Positions 32,101 through 44,900 of a stretch of 64,000 bases of DNA are shown one piece after another. The DNA lies in contig NC_062238.1 of the NCBI RefSeq assembly GCF_905475465.1, forward strand, positions 3,638,501 to 3,702,500, given 5' to 3'. A program made the position numbers and the translations under genes. The stretch comes from Pieris napi. Lineage: Eukaryota; Arthropoda; Insecta; Lepidoptera; Pieridae. Each line of letters opens with the position of its first letter. Position 1 is the stretch's first letter. The notes beneath the pieces are model-generated. The model saw only the letters and a program-made list of their open reading frames with translations. It did no database searches and was not told where the DNA came from.

Positions 32101-34950
32101 ACACAAATCCGTAAGTAAACGTCTTACTTTATATTTTAATAAAAACATTGTTTAAAGCCTCTATCATTTCGTTATCGGGCTCATCTTCGACACGGCCGTT
32201 GTAACTCGATCGATTCATCAGCATAAAGTTCGCTCTATTAAATATAGGAAATAGGTTTTTGATTTTTCCTTAAGATATTCCTTATCATATCGTGTTTTTT
32301 TAGGCCTGGTATTTATTATTATTTATTGGCATAAATAGGTAATTAAAAAGGTAGGAACCATATTTTTTTACAATATTGGCTCAGCTATAAGTAGGTCAGA
32401 TATGTCTAAAAAATACTGGCACTAAAATACAAAAATAATAAAAAAACGCTTACTTTAAAATTTAAAATTCGAATTCAAAATGTTATAATTCAAAAAACAT
32501 AGCCCAAGTGAAAAGTAATATATTTATTAATCTAGATGGCTGAAAAATTAAAAGACAACTATGAGTTCGACGTATGCTTTCGACATTTTTACATAAGAAT
32601 AAAGATCTCTATTTCAGCTTAGCGTTGCGTTTCGGTAATTTCACAATTTCACGCTAAGCCGGATATCTCGTAACTCGGCCGGGATTTGCCTCCACTCAGT
32701 CCATCTAATGTCCTGGAACGAATCACGAGAAAATAATTAAAAACCCATCCGCTTTTAGGTTTTCGTGAGAATCTGGTTCAGGCGGATATTACGTATTTAT
32801 CATAGACCCCAAATATGATATCATATGTTTGAGCTGGATCGAATTTCATTTGAAGCACCGTAATACTCCAATTAAACACCACTACACATTTTTATGTAGC
32901 TGTTTCATCATGTTTTAAAACAAGTGCATAATACATATAAAACTGTAACAAATATATCACTGATTTCTGAAAGCAGGACCATTAATATCCCATTTAAAAG
33001 ATTATAATGTATTAAGTCACTTAAGTTTTCGCACAACAGTACAAGGCCCTATTATAAATATAAAAAAATCAGTACGATTTTTAACGTTTAGTAATTGCAT
33101 AAAAAAGTTGCTTCTAAATCTCTGTTATTTTCCCTCTTTATTCAAAGCCTCTGACGTAACTTGAGAGCCTCAAATGAATGGTTGTTCGTTGTTTTACGCC
33201 TCTATTCGCAACGCTTTAGGTCGAGAAGTTACATTTTCCCATAGAAACAACATTCTCTTGAAAATATACTATTATACTTCAATATTTTTCGCTTGCGGTA
33301 CTAAAATCGCCAAGTTCCTTTTTTAAAACCGAACATAATTTTTATTCTGTGCTTATAAAGGGCATTTGTAGACTTGTCTGTTTACATAGTAAAGACTCAA
33401 TTTGTTCGTACTTAAATTTACTTAACATCTGTAAATGTTGTCTATATGTATGAAAAAGCAAAGATATAGCAATTGATAGCCAGTTTTACTGTTATTGTTT
33501 AATAATTCCCTTTTGCATTTATTAATTACTATTATTGTTTTTAATCACATAGCGGTTACTTTACAATGTAGCTTGCAAATTCGCCGGCAACTTTGAACAA
33601 CGCAATTAAAGACGCTTATGTTGCTTCAGAACGTCTACTGAATTATTCATTATATTAAAATCGATATATTTAAGTACTTAATTATTTCTTACTTATTGTA
33701 TAATAACGCAAATAGTATTTTATATAGCGTTAATATTATACCTCCCGTTTGTAGCGAAGGTTTAATTTAAAATTTTCAGTTATGTAAATTCTATATAGTC
33801 GCAAATTTGAATACAGACGTCGCTTGGTCCCAGTGGCAGTCTGGAATCTTCTATTTTACGACTCTGGCTAAAACGGTGTTCTCAGTTTAAAAAGTGTGTT
33901 CAGTTTATTCGAGATGGAGGCCAGCCATTTTAGCCGGTTCCCGGCGAATAGCCACGTCTCCGGACTAAGGCCGTTTGTGGAATGAAAGTCTGGTATTACG
34001 TATTAACGAAGCCGACCCTATTACACGGTTTATTTTTGTCCAGTACTTTTATATGTATTGCATAAAGAATCCTAACTAGCAATATAAACGCAGAAGTTAA
34101 TTTAGAAAATTGACACAAAATTCATATTTTTCTTATTCCCGCAATTAAGGATTATTATAAAATTCCGTTGTATATTCGTTTTTTCATTAATGATTTATTT
34201 GGTGACGTTTTCTTACAAATGCAAACTCGGGCATGTTTAATTTAAGCATTTTTAAATTTAGAACGACACAACATTGGATCATGGGGCAGAGGCATATATT
34301 AAAGCACGTAATCTGAAACCAAAGTTATTAGGGCGGGATTTAACCCAGTACCTTAGACGGCATAGCTTTGATTTTAAAACTACATATTTATTTAATTATT
34401 TTAGCGTTTTGTACACGTAGTAATGTTATGTATGTATTAATACTTATAAAAACGTTTTAATTAATTCATAGATACTCATATTATGAAATATTTTTTCATT
34501 TAAGCTATTCGTTGTGAATACATTATCTTGCCTGTGTTGTACATACAGATGTCTTTCATTACTCAGTTCATGTCTGATCTATCGATGTCTCTATCCTTTT
34601 TATTTATTCAAAAGGACGTCGACCTTTTATTTATACTAGATATAATATCGAATTCTGTGATACCTAATATTAACTCGTTAATTTTTATGAATTAATTTCT
34701 ATACGATTTCTGTGTGATATACTATTAAAAAAGTTTAAATGTCTATTCTTCTTATGGGGCCTTATGGGTATAAAATGTATCAAACTTAAATCTGCATTTC
34801 GATATAAAACTATTTCCTAACATTTACACCACTCACTCAATATTGTCACGAGAGGTTCATAAGTGTCTTAAAGGTAAGCGACATATACGGTCCAATTTCA
34901 CGCATAAATCGTTGTTTTTATTATGACCTTGAAGTTGCCGTTACGAAACG
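29193..34950. other. long stretch without a recognisable gene
   Basis: AT-rich, with slightly GC-richer unique patches at about 29840-30250, 31340-31410 (NRF1-type site, listed separately), 32640-32720 and 33890-33985. No ORF here has a protein-like composition. The patches may be regulatory. Confidence 0.5.
31398..31407. promoter_or_regulatory. NRF1/erect-wing type palindrome
   Basis: GCGCATGCGC, the core recognised by NRF1 and its insect homologue erect wing, sits in a GC-rich patch (31370-31410). Such sites usually mark TATA-less promoters. No transcript start is identified. Confidence 0.35.
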
Positions 34951-34959
34951 TTTTTTTTT

Positions 34960-35115
34960 ATATAATAGGGGGGCAAACGAGCTTGCGGGACGACCAAAAA
35001 GGACAGTCTTCGCAGCCCATAGACACCCATTTGGGTGCGTTGCTGGCCTTTGAGGGAGGAGTACACTCGATTTTTAAACATTTGGAGGTCATATCTCTGA
35101 TTGAAAACCCCCACC
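34960..35115 (+). repeat. dispersed lepidopteran repeat fragment
   Basis: GGGGGGCAAACGAGCTTGCGGGACG...CAGCCCATAGACACCCATTTGGGTGCGTTGCTGGCCTTTGAGGGAGGAGTACACTC matches, inverted, the fragment at 47228-47315. The two copies establish it as a repeat. The ORFs over it (34923-35204 and 34941-35147) are not genes. Confidence 0.7.
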
Positions 35116-35763
35116 GGGAGTATAAATTTTACAAACCATGTGTACAATTTTACAATTTTACTTCAAAAAAAAGAAGGAAGAACCTACTTCCCGAAATGTC
35201 ATAGGTTCTGCATTAAATAAATTACATTACTTTGAACCATTAAAAATCAATGCAAATCCTACAAAATATACAACAGGCTCCTCATTTTATTATCCTTTGT
35301 AAACAAAAGCTAACTCGTTTCCGATACTGTTGTCGTTTCGACGAATCAAATTTCCTCTTGTATAGAAATAAGTTCAGGCGACGGCCCGGGAATAACAATA
35401 GGTAAATTTATGTAAATGAGCGAACGTAACAAAAGAAAATGAAGCGTACAGTTTGATAGCTGCCTTGGAGCTGGTAATTTGAAAGCCGGACATGGGGCGT
35501 ATTTCATGTATAAGTTAAAGCTTTAGAGAATGTAATTTACTTGCTCTTAGGCTGTTTTAAGCCCAAAAGCAGTAATGCATCTGTTTTTTTAATATTTAGT
35601 TTTGATAACCTACTCTGCCTGAAACATATCATTTCTTTGATTACGGAAGCAGAAACATAGCGGTTGTATTACGATGTTTTCTTTCTGTATGAGTAATAGT
35701 AAGTATAACAGATAAACAAAGAAAATTTTTGTACAATTCAATACCAATTCCAATTCAGTGTAC

Positions 35764-35828
35764 AGGCTGTGTTTTGAACGTTTGACCTCAGGACTGATGT
35801 GCACACACCACTAAGCCAACACTGTTCT
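35764..35828 (-). repeat. SINE head fragment, reverse orientation
   Basis: Only the reversed tRNA-like head remains: TTTGAACGTTTGACCTCAGG, then GTGCACACACCACTAAGCCAACACTG, matching the reverse of the head of the SINE at 50099. Confidence 0.55.
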
Positions 35829-38490
35829 TATATACTCGCAAGTATCAATTTAAATATTTGACATGGTCATGATGTCACTACTGTAAGGCAAGCGGATCAA
35901 TTTTTAATAAAAAATAATTGTTAATTTATATTATAACTTCTTTAGTATAGGTAGTTCAATCTCTTGCAATATTGATTTATACACATGTTCCTTTTGAAAT
36001 AGAAGAAAAGTTTATAATAAAAATAGCCATCCATATAATAAATTAGTATCGTAGTCATAATGACCGCTTTAGCTGTATTCTAACATCTTATTTCTAAAGT
36101 AGGTATATAGGTAATATTACCAATCAATACACAATTCTGAAAGTTGTTGATATTATACGGCGAGCTGTGAATCCCATTTTATATTTTCAGCATAACAAAG
36201 TCTAACATATAACTCTTGTCTAAAGGAAATCTTGAAAACAAAAATGCCATACTAGTTTTTAAAGAAAATGCTTAGCAAGAAATACGTGCGTCATTCACCA
36301 ATTTCATTCCAACGCTCGCCTCCCCAGAGCGCAGTAAACATTGTCTCACACCTCCTATCCCCCCCTCTCATTTCACCGACTGATATTCCTAAAGATATAA
36401 TCAGAACTTTGGCACGCACTGGGACTAAAACGCCGCGATTTTTAAACATCACTGTAATCCCGAGATAGAAGATGACTTTGTAAAAGTGAATGAAGGTCTC
36501 TTCCGCTATGACTATTCTAAATGTTATAAAATAAAGTAGCGGCCACCTCTGTATGATCGTGATAAGTTTAAATACCTACTACCAAACGGAGTATTTGGCA
36601 GTAGATAGTGTGATTCCTGAGAAAAGTTTTGGCGTCAAATTCACTACAACGATTATTTTCAACGAGTAGGAAAGAAATTTCGTACGACATATAAAACAAT
36701 ACTAAACAATATTAATCTAGTATTGTCTCTGGTTTTCGCTATAAATACACCTTTTAATAACTTAGACGTATAGGAACGCAAATTGATGGTATTATTTACA
36801 CGACTGAACGTTTTAAATCAGTCATAAATGCATAAATGCTCAGGAAAAGCACTCAAAATCGCATGTCAGAAAGTATAAAACTCTCTAAATAACGCGATAT
36901 ATCAAGACTATTGTGTTAAAATTGTATATAAATTAATATAGTGTTTAAACTTTAGTTAACATTATAGAATTCTATTAGGTTACTTTAGCATATACACAGA
37001 TACTTTGAGATTAAAAGTGGAGGTAACGTTGAGCGGTTTTGTGTCGCAGGAATAACCGTAGTGCGGTCACTCTCTTTAGATACACGCAACCAGTATAACA
37101 TGAGCTTCACGATGTCCAATCCCAGTATATACAACTAAAATCTAACCAAATATTTAAAAGTTCTACGCTCTATGGTTTAGTGCAACTAAATTAGAGTCGG
37201 ACTTTTAACAAACATGTCTCGAAAGTTTCTGAAAATACTTTGTATATTGACTGTTCAAAAATAAAAATGTAGAATTTACTTAGAATTGAAATTTAGAATT
37301 GACTTAAAAATAGAACTAGATGTCGACGAATAAAATTGGTTTTGTAATTTTTGCTTCATGAATAATTTCGAATCTCGAACGTTCGAAACATATATTTGAA
37401 TATGTATTAATAGCCAAATTAACACTGGACTAATGAGGAGACCATTTGAATATAAAAAAACTAAATTAGAACATTTCCATCGTTCGAAGGAAATTTAAAT
37501 TAAGAATGTATTTTATCAAGCCTTCTTACAATCTAGGCATGTCATAGTAATAGCAATGTCATGTATACGAGAGCAAATACTCCATAGCAATGTACAAACA
37601 ATCGAGAGAATCGGCCCTTGTTAGATACAAGGGCTCTTCACACACGATTGTGATGTTGGCACGAACTCATTAACTCTTGTTTGTGTAAAGCGTTATTTAC
37701 GACGTGTTTACTTTTCGTAAGACCTCACTAATTGAGCTATATAGATCATGGCTTTATATAAAGTCGCTAGAGATAGACAATTTATCAACATTTTAATAAT
37801 AGCTTAATGTTCAGCTATACAACGGAATTATTGTCTATAAGTTTCACTTGTTTTTTAGATATTAATAAAACATTGTTTAAAATATTAAATCTTTAATACC
37901 AAAACAAATAGGTATATAAATCAGATTTGAGAAATGTTATTAACTTTTAGATATTTTATTATTAAGTTATATGATTAATAAGGAGCGGAAAGGTCATATG
38001 CCAAGGTAATTATGTAAAAACAAATAGTTATAATAATTAGGTACATAAATATATATTAATTTATATTTAACTCGTAAATAATTTGATATAATTAAAAAAA
38101 ATCTAATATTATAGTGTAAGTATTTTTTATTAGAAAATATCTGCCGTAGTATTCGTAAGAAGTTTTTTGCGAATATATAAAAAAGTTTACGTAACGTAGA
38201 CAAATTCAGAAAAGGAAAAACAAATTCATGTTACGCATCTATAAAATTTATTGATAGACTTTATTCGGTACTAAAATCTCGAAAGTCTATCGATCAGGCT
38301 CTTAAGCTTTTCGCGATTCCTTGTAAAGGACTATTTTTTATATTAAGCGCACCTGATATTCCAATTATTATTAATCTTTATGCCTAAAATTGTACCCTGT
38401 CAATGTAACATTGCATATGTTGAAGTAAACAGAAGGACGTAGGTACATGCATCGTTCAAATAAAATTCCAGATTAATCCAAACGCTTTGT
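35829..38490. other. AT-rich stretch without a recognisable gene
   Basis: One ATG-led 66-codon ORF (36268-36468) covers a slightly GC-richer patch. It has no recognisable domain and could be chance. A short hairpin (GCCCTTGT...ACAAGGGC) lies at about 37614-37634. Confidence 0.45.
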
Positions 38491-38492
38491 AA

Positions 38493-38733
38493 TTTTTGAA
38501 GTGAAACTTCTTTATCGGGGTTGGAAAAAAATTTAGTGTAACATTTTTTCGTTACCGGTCACATTTTTCCGTTACGCGCCATCTTTTGAAGTGAAACTTC
38601 TTTATCGACGTATGGGCGAAATTTTGTAGCAGGTTACGCGCCATGTTGCTTTTTGAAGTCAAACTTCTTTATCGGCGTTGGAAAAAAAATTAGACACATT
38701 TGTCACATTTTTCGGTTACGCGCCATCTTTTTC
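38493..38733 (+). repeat. three diverged tandem units
   Basis: Units start at about 38493, 38583 and 38651. Each has TTTTGAAGT(G/C)AAACTTCTTTATCG followed by a variable middle and GTTACGCGCCAT. Unit lengths differ (about 90, 68 and 82 bp) because the middle varies. Confidence 0.8.
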
Positions 38734-39041
38734 TTGTCCCTACCACGGTTGATCCGAAGAGATTCGAAGCCATTAGTAACAAAAATATATAATAACGATA
38801 ACAATGATAGTAATACTAATAATTCTATTACAATTAATGAAATTCTGTAATAATCTTAGTACTACATAGTAGTACAGTAGGTAATAAGTTAAAATGAAAT
38901 AATTGTATTTGTATTCATGTCTAAGATAATAAAAGCCTTTTGTTAAACTTTATCTAATTTAACTTTATTTAACCAATTTCTGTAAAGTTGCATATAGTAG
39001 ATCATTTTTCGAAAAATAAGGTCATAAAGAAGTTTCACTTC
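38498..39041. mobile_element. possible short mobile element with 18-bp inverted ends and internal repeats
   Basis: GAAGTGAAACTTCTTTAT at 38498-38515 recurs as an exact reverse complement at 39024-39041. Two more direct copies (around 38587 and 38655, the last with one change) make three tandem units at the left, each continuing with TCGGCG/TTGG-type sequence and GTTACGCGCCAT. This looks like a non-autonomous element with subterminal repeats. Target duplication not found. Confidence 0.45.
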
Positions 39042-39078
39042 TTACGTGTGTACACCTAGTACACGCACACATTTTTAT

Positions 39079-39194
39079 TTTTATAACAAACGGGCAGGAT
39101 ACTCATCTGATGTTAAGTGACACCACCGCCCATAGACACTCACATTGCTAGAGGGAAGGAGTAGGTACGCTCTTCTTGAAGTAGGTACCTTTAA
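39079..39194 (+). repeat. dispersed repeat, left part, interrupted by the MITE
   Basis: AACAAACGGGCAGGATACTCATCTGATGTTAAGTGACACCACCGCCCATAGACACTCACATTGC matches, inverted, 41873-41978. It is cut at the TTAA at 39191-39194 by the element at 39195-39608 and seems to continue at 39613-39660. Confidence 0.65.
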
Positions 39195-39608
39195 GGATGA
39201 TTCACGGTACACCGTGTCGCGACCGGGCCGGGCCTCGGCCGGGCCACGTCCACCGTGCGCCGGCCGGGACAGTGGTTCATGTTACACCGGGCTGTTTGGG
39301 TGTACGCACGTACGTGTTTGGACGACTATATCTGTTTTTGTCAAAAAAAATTTTAACCTTACTAAGATTTGATGTTGACTGCTCTGCGGGTGCCCGGGCG
39401 CCTACGTTCATGTTACGACGTGCCGGGGCCGGACCGTGCCGGAGCCGGGAAACAATACCCACCGACATTACAACGCCGTGCCCCGGCCGTGCCCCGGCCG
39501 AGCCCCGGTCAGGCATGAATTACTTCATACAAAAGTATATCATTAATGTTAGACCGTGCCCCGGCCGGGGCACGGCCCGGTCGAGACACGGTGTAGCGTG
39601 AATCAGCC
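39195..39608. mobile_element. GC-rich TTAA-flanked piggyBac-like MITE
   Basis: A 414-bp element flanked by TTAA (39191-39194 and 39609-39612), the piggyBac target. The left end GGATGATTCACGGTACACC and right end (reverse complement GGCTGATTCACGCTACACC) form inverted repeats of about 36 bp with a few mismatches, continuing CGTGTC-CGACCGGGCCG. The interior is very GC-rich with repeated CCGGCC/GCCCCGG blocks in both orientations, in sharp contrast to the AT-rich surroundings. No transposase. The ORFs over it on both strands are products of the GC-rich repeats. Confidence 0.85.
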
Positions 39609-39612
39609 TTAA

Positions 39613-39660
39613 GTCGAATTGGTTCGGTAACACGGCAGCTGGTTCCACATAGTGGTACGA
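39613..39660 (+). repeat. dispersed repeat, right part after the MITE
   Basis: GTCGAATTGGTTCGGTAACACGGCAGCTGGTTCCACATAGTGG follows the right TTAA and looks like the continuation of the repeat whose left part ends at 39190. Removing the MITE and one TTAA restores a contiguous reading. Confidence 0.5.
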
Positions 39661-40266
39661 ATACTTGATAATACTAAAGCGGCTGTGGTAAATACAATTG
39701 GGAGCAATGTGTATAAAAACATATTTTCCTTGACACACTTTTTGACTATTTGTAAAAAAAGCTTTATAAATACTACTAATCTGTGCCGTAGTTGACAGGT
39801 ACGCAAATATACAGACTACATATTCGTTGTAGCTTTGAGATAATATTATAAAAATACTCTAAAAAAATAAATTATTTCCAGCCATGTCGTACCAGACTGT
39901 AGGTAAAATATAACATGACGTGAGTAATACTTTATCCAATGTCGCGCCAGACAGACCAATTAGACTTATTGAAGTTCCAGATTTTTACATCGGTCACGCA
40001 GACCAACTTTACTGTTTTGAAATGGAATGTTGTATCTTACTTATATGATTGAGATTTTAATTGAGGTTCTATATTCAAAAAACTTTTGGTTATTGCAACA
40101 AGTCGTTGTTTCATTTTTGAAAGTTGTTCCATCCTTGGTCAATTTTATTAATAAGGTTACGTTTAAGTCTCAATTAGTTTATTAATAACTCACGTTAATT
40201 TTATTGCAAGTTACATGAGAGTGATAAGGACAAAACAACTTATGGCTAATTGAAATTTATAGTATA
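39661..40266. other. AT-rich stretch without a recognisable gene
   Basis: No supported feature between the MITE-bearing repeat and the transposon copy. Confidence 0.5.
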
Positions 40267-41227
40267 GTAGACCGAGGCGAATCGGATCACTTTTTCTTTG
40301 AGGTTGAGTAAATCATACTAAAGTGCTATATAATGTTATTTTTATTGATAAAATCGTAAGAAGTAACAATTACCTATGAAATAAATATTTGAAAACTTAA
40401 ATCATACATATATTCTCTTAATTAGCTATTAAAAACTAAAAAAAGGAAAATATCCGATTCGCCCCAACTCTCGGGGTGAATCGGATCGTGCACAAAATAT
40501 AACAAAATTTTAAGGTATAGTGTTAAATAACTTTGGAATCAGTAAAAATATATAATAATAAGATAAATTTTAATTATTGGCACATAATTCACATATATAT
40601 TATGGTCCTTTTTTTCTGTTAGCTCGTGAACGGTACTGAAAAACTCTTAGCAGCTTTACGCAAGGTCAACTCCTTGTTCTGGACTTAATTTACAGCCTCT
40701 TTCATTTTTTCTTGACACCATTCTCCGGTGGTCATGAAATAAATATGAATCAATAACCTCAAACATTTAATAAATCAGTTTAAAAGTATCATCCAATTCG
40801 CCCCTAAGGATATGATCCGATTAGCCCCATAATTAAGACTTTTGAAATAAATATGTTAGACGTTAACCTCTAAGATTATACTTAAAAGCGAATTGGTTCT
40901 TCAATATTAACACCTTGCTTAGCAATATAAACCAAAGTAGTTAAATTTTAAGACAAATCCGTCATATGACACAAAGAAAACGTAAGTACGTAACCTTAGA
41001 TGAGCGCCAAATTGCGACACACACAAAAAACCGAGTGGCTGACGAGCGGCATTGCCACTGATCCACAAGCGCGATCGAAATACTGCTTATGTCGGGAGGT
41101 GCTCAGTAAATGGAGAGACACAAAACCCCGGTTGAGTGCGTTCTATGTGAATGTGATATTTGAATTATCAACACATTTCTAATTTTGATCCGATTCGCCC
41201 TGTGATCCGATTCGCCTCGGTCTACCC
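40267..41227 (-). mobile_element. TA-flanked non-autonomous DNA transposon, copy 2 (inverted)
   Basis: A 961-bp reverse-complement copy of 13342-14290. Ends GTAGACC (left) and GGTCTACCC (right) are flanked by TA at 40265-40266 and 41228-41229. The same asymmetric ends in both copies fix the element as GGGTAGACC...GGTCTAC in copy-1 orientation. It differs by scattered substitutions and about 12 extra bp near 40660. Multiple GCGAATCGGAT motifs are conserved. Confidence 0.88.
40966..41061 (+). pseudogene. short relic ORF in transposon copy 2
   Basis: 31 codons beginning MTQRKRKYVTLDERQIAT, the same frame as the relic in copy 1 with N/K and a few silent or replacement changes. An overlapping 60-codon frame (41000-41182, MSAKLRHTQKTEW) is also kept. 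A basic N-terminus with a T-L-x-E-R helix hints at a pogo/Tigger-like DNA-binding domain, but the rest is missing. Confidence 0.35.
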
Positions 41228-41872
41228 TACGTATTGGGATGAGACTAATATTTTAAAGTAGCCTAACCCCTTGGGCATGTAGTAGATGCTTCCTTTTAGT
41301 CGATAGCCTGACTATCTATCTCTACTGTTACAGTGTGGGAAATAATAATCATCTCACTGGAATTATAATCTTGGACCCCCGCACTATAATGTCCGTGGCG
41401 GAGGCAAGAGGTGAAAAAGAATCTTTCATATACCTTTAAGATATTTGGAAGGTCAATGTATATCAAATATATGTTCTTTATATACCTATTCAATAAATAA
41501 GTATTCTCCGTGTTGTTTTCTAAAAACAAAATCTATCCTAATAACGTTGTCACACTTTGTCTGAGGCCTTGAATATACGCCAAAACTAAAGTTTAATCCC
41601 GGCTAAATGAGGATACTGACAAATTTCCGGGACTTCGTTATTGATCGCGTCCCTTTGCTTTACGACTACAGATATAACGAAGTAGATACAGTTAATTAAA
41701 AGATTAATAGTTGCTAGTTTTAGGCATCTTATCTATATAAAAATACTAGTGAATCCGCCATCACCATGAAAAATGATGTCGTGGAAAATACAATTGTAAG
41801 CAGTAGGTAGTAGCTTTTTCAAACCTAGCTAAAACAACTTATGTACGATATTCAAGTCAAGTCGGTACCAAT

Positions 41873-41978
41873 TTTTGAAAGGCCGGCAACGCACCGAGCC
41901 TTCGGCAATGTGAGTGTCCGTGGGCGGCGGTCTTACTTACCATCAGATGAGCCTCCTGTCCGTTTGACTCCTATTACA
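41873..41978 (-). repeat. dispersed lepidopteran repeat fragment
   Basis: The reverse complement reads CAAACGGACAGGAGGCTCATCTGATGGTAAGTAAGACCGCCGCCCACGGACACTCACATTGCCG...GCGTTGCCGGCC, the same family as 39079-39190. Confidence 0.7.
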
Positions 41979-44900
41979 AAAAAATTACTTTAAAATCGTT
42001 ATCGAATCACAGAAAACCAGTTTTAAATGTAACGAATACAACGTATATATATACGCTTTATCGCGCTATCTTATTTAAAAACTCAGAACTTAAATTATAT
42101 TTAAGCAAACCGAAGTCAAATTGCAACCCTCTTAATTTAACTTTATAGAATACCTACCAGTTTTCTTATAACTTAAAAGTGTTGGTTCGAAAGTGCAGTA
42201 AATTTGTATTAAACTTTGATTCATTTTTATTTGAATAGAAGTGTACATTCTTAATATATTGTACAATCATCCAATCCAGACCCAGTTGAATAAACTGTCG
42301 CATATGTATCGTGGGGTCATGGCCGCTTTAAGCCCTTGAAGGCGATTGCGTTTGTTTTATCGCACAAACGAAAGCGACGAAAGTTAATATACACTTTAGT
42401 GCACTTGTACCTGATATTATAAGTATTTTTACGTACATACGAACAGCAGTGGGTTAACACTACAAAAATAGTTGAATCTATTCATTTATAGCTAACTATA
42501 AGTAGGTACCTACACAACAAACCGCATGCATGGAGCACCGATGTGAGTCGATCTTAATAAAATTACGTCTTTGTTAAATAAAATAAAATACATTTGATTA
42601 TTTTTATATGCCTACCCATTAGGTTCAAATAAATGTGAATAGTTCATATATATGCCATTATATGGTAGTCTAATTATCATAATTTAAGGAAATTTATTTA
42701 GAATATTGTTTTTTATATAAAAATCACTTAAGTGCCTGGTGCTATTTAATATTCATTATTTTCCTAACGAATTGTCTGAAGGTTAAAAATAATTAAGTGA
42801 TTGATTTTAAATTGGAATTTTGTTTAAAACATTAGTAAATCTTATGAAATTCTTTTTATGTTTTGTAACTTGTTTTGGTAAATAAATATATATATATAGA
42901 TATATCGAAAGCCGCGCCTTTGATGTACGTATTTAGTCACGAGCAGAAAGCTTGTCATGAATCGTACCTATCTATAAGTAGCTATCAGAATTTTTGAAAG
43001 CACCCGTTTCAGAAATTCAATGGAATTGTTCCTTTTTTCGAAAGTACTGAGCTAAAGTGTGTTTTTACACACTACACAGTACACTACCAGCTCTGTTAGG
43101 TACATGTGGTTTGACCATTCGGGCACGTTAATTAATTTTTTTTTTTTTCAAAAAAGCCCCTGAAATAAGTCTAGGGAGACGTGTACATCAGTGTAATTTA
43201 ATGTGCACAAGATTATTACAGAAAAAGTATTTTTATTTATTTTTAAACGGTTCAGATTTACAAACTATTTTATTACATATGCTCATGTAACTGTTTCAAT
43301 TTATTTTTTGTAGTGCTCTAAAAATATGTAGAGAGCACATAAATCACGAACTCGTTAAGATTTATGAGCCTGCTCAAACGCATCGATTGGATATCTAATT
43401 TTGGGTGTGGGTGGCGGTTACATTTCATACTTTCTGGTGTCCTGGTACTTCAGACAAAACAATTGAATACAGTTGAGAATATCGTTTAGTTAGTTTTGTA
43501 GACGATTTAAAAACTAAAACATTAAGACAGGTTAGGTTTACAATACAAAGATTTTTGTGTAGGTACATAAAATATATTGAAATATTAAATTCATCAAGAA
43601 AACTCATATTTCTGATATATAAGTTTATTCTCATATATTAGAATTAGGATGATTTTTATTCGCGGAGAACCTTATAAAAATAACATAAAAATTTGTGGCT
43701 TGGACTCCACAAAGGTGTAGGTAGGTATTCTTGGAATGTATGGAGGAGTTTTTTTTTCTATATTTTTCAATTCTCTTGCAGTTATTTTACTGCCAATTCA
43801 GATCATTTCCTTCAAGGTTCCTCCCCTTAAGTCTTGTCTTGTTACAAGTTATTGCTTCATTATTGTTATGGTTCCTGTATTAAGGGACATATATAGTAGT
43901 AGAATTATTCTTGAATAAACATGAATTATTGATAGGACACGGGGCCGTTAGAGTTCTGCTGTGTACGCTCTGTTTTACTGTAATGTCCGATCTTCTGACA
44001 AATCTAAATATGGTCCATAATTTAAGCCTATGGCATATAGGTGCCTAATTGAGGTCCTATACCTATACACTTCGTACAGAGGGCAACGGGCGTCTTTTTT
44101 AGATCAGACCTTTCAGACTTCTTTAGTAATTTTCTTACAGACTAGGTATATGAAATTTAATACCCTCAAGTCAACGTGCGTGACTATCTGAACGGATTTT
44201 TATTATTGTACAAAATACTTGAGTTTAAAAGGACACATTTCCATCTTCGGTCAGTACAGCTGCAATTGTTAGAATTATTCAAATTTCGAACAGCCTTTAG
44301 AAATTACCAAAAAGAGTATAATAACTCCAATTGTCACACGTAACCCTTTTTTGCATATTGCGTAACATTCCCAAAATTCGTTCTAAACTGGAGCAAAAAC
44401 CTTAAAAGCATTGTTCCTAACGGTTACCTAGAAAAGGGTTTAAACATTGCGGTTAACTGTTGAACAATCGGTACAGTTATTGTGTAGTTTATGGCTGAGT
44501 TGTAAATCATGAAGAAAAAACCGAGTGACGTTTGAGTTTTAATGGCAAAATCAGCTGAGGCTGAGCCCACATGACCTCCGACGCAACAGACGTAATGCGT
44601 TAAATTTGTAGTTTTAAATTTAATTTATCGCTTCAAATGACTGTAATATATATATTACGAATACTATACCTTACGAATTTAAATGGATATAATATATCTA
44701 CTTCTTAATATTCATTAATGTCATAATTAATTAAATTAAATATGATATATACATATTATGAAACCAAGTATGCGTGGCAGACAAAAGTTCTCTGCCGCAT
44801 AACCCTTTGAGAGTAGGAACTAAAAACACTACAGAAACTGTAGTGTAATAAATATGTATAATAGTTCTTAACATCGACAGGATGTTGGGATTTATCAAAT

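Noticed and set aside
36268..36468. 66-aa ATG-led ORF on a GC-richer patch
   Set aside because: No domain, splice or promoter support. The patch may be regulatory, but the ORF alone is not evidence of a gene.
38490..38735. A CRISPR-like array
   Set aside because: Only three diverged units of unequal spacing occur, with an inverted copy at 39024, in an animal genome. It is a transposon-type repeat.
39145..39601. Arg/Gly/Pro-rich ORFs on both strands
   Set aside because: They are by-products of the GC-rich inverted-repeat MITE at 39195-39608.
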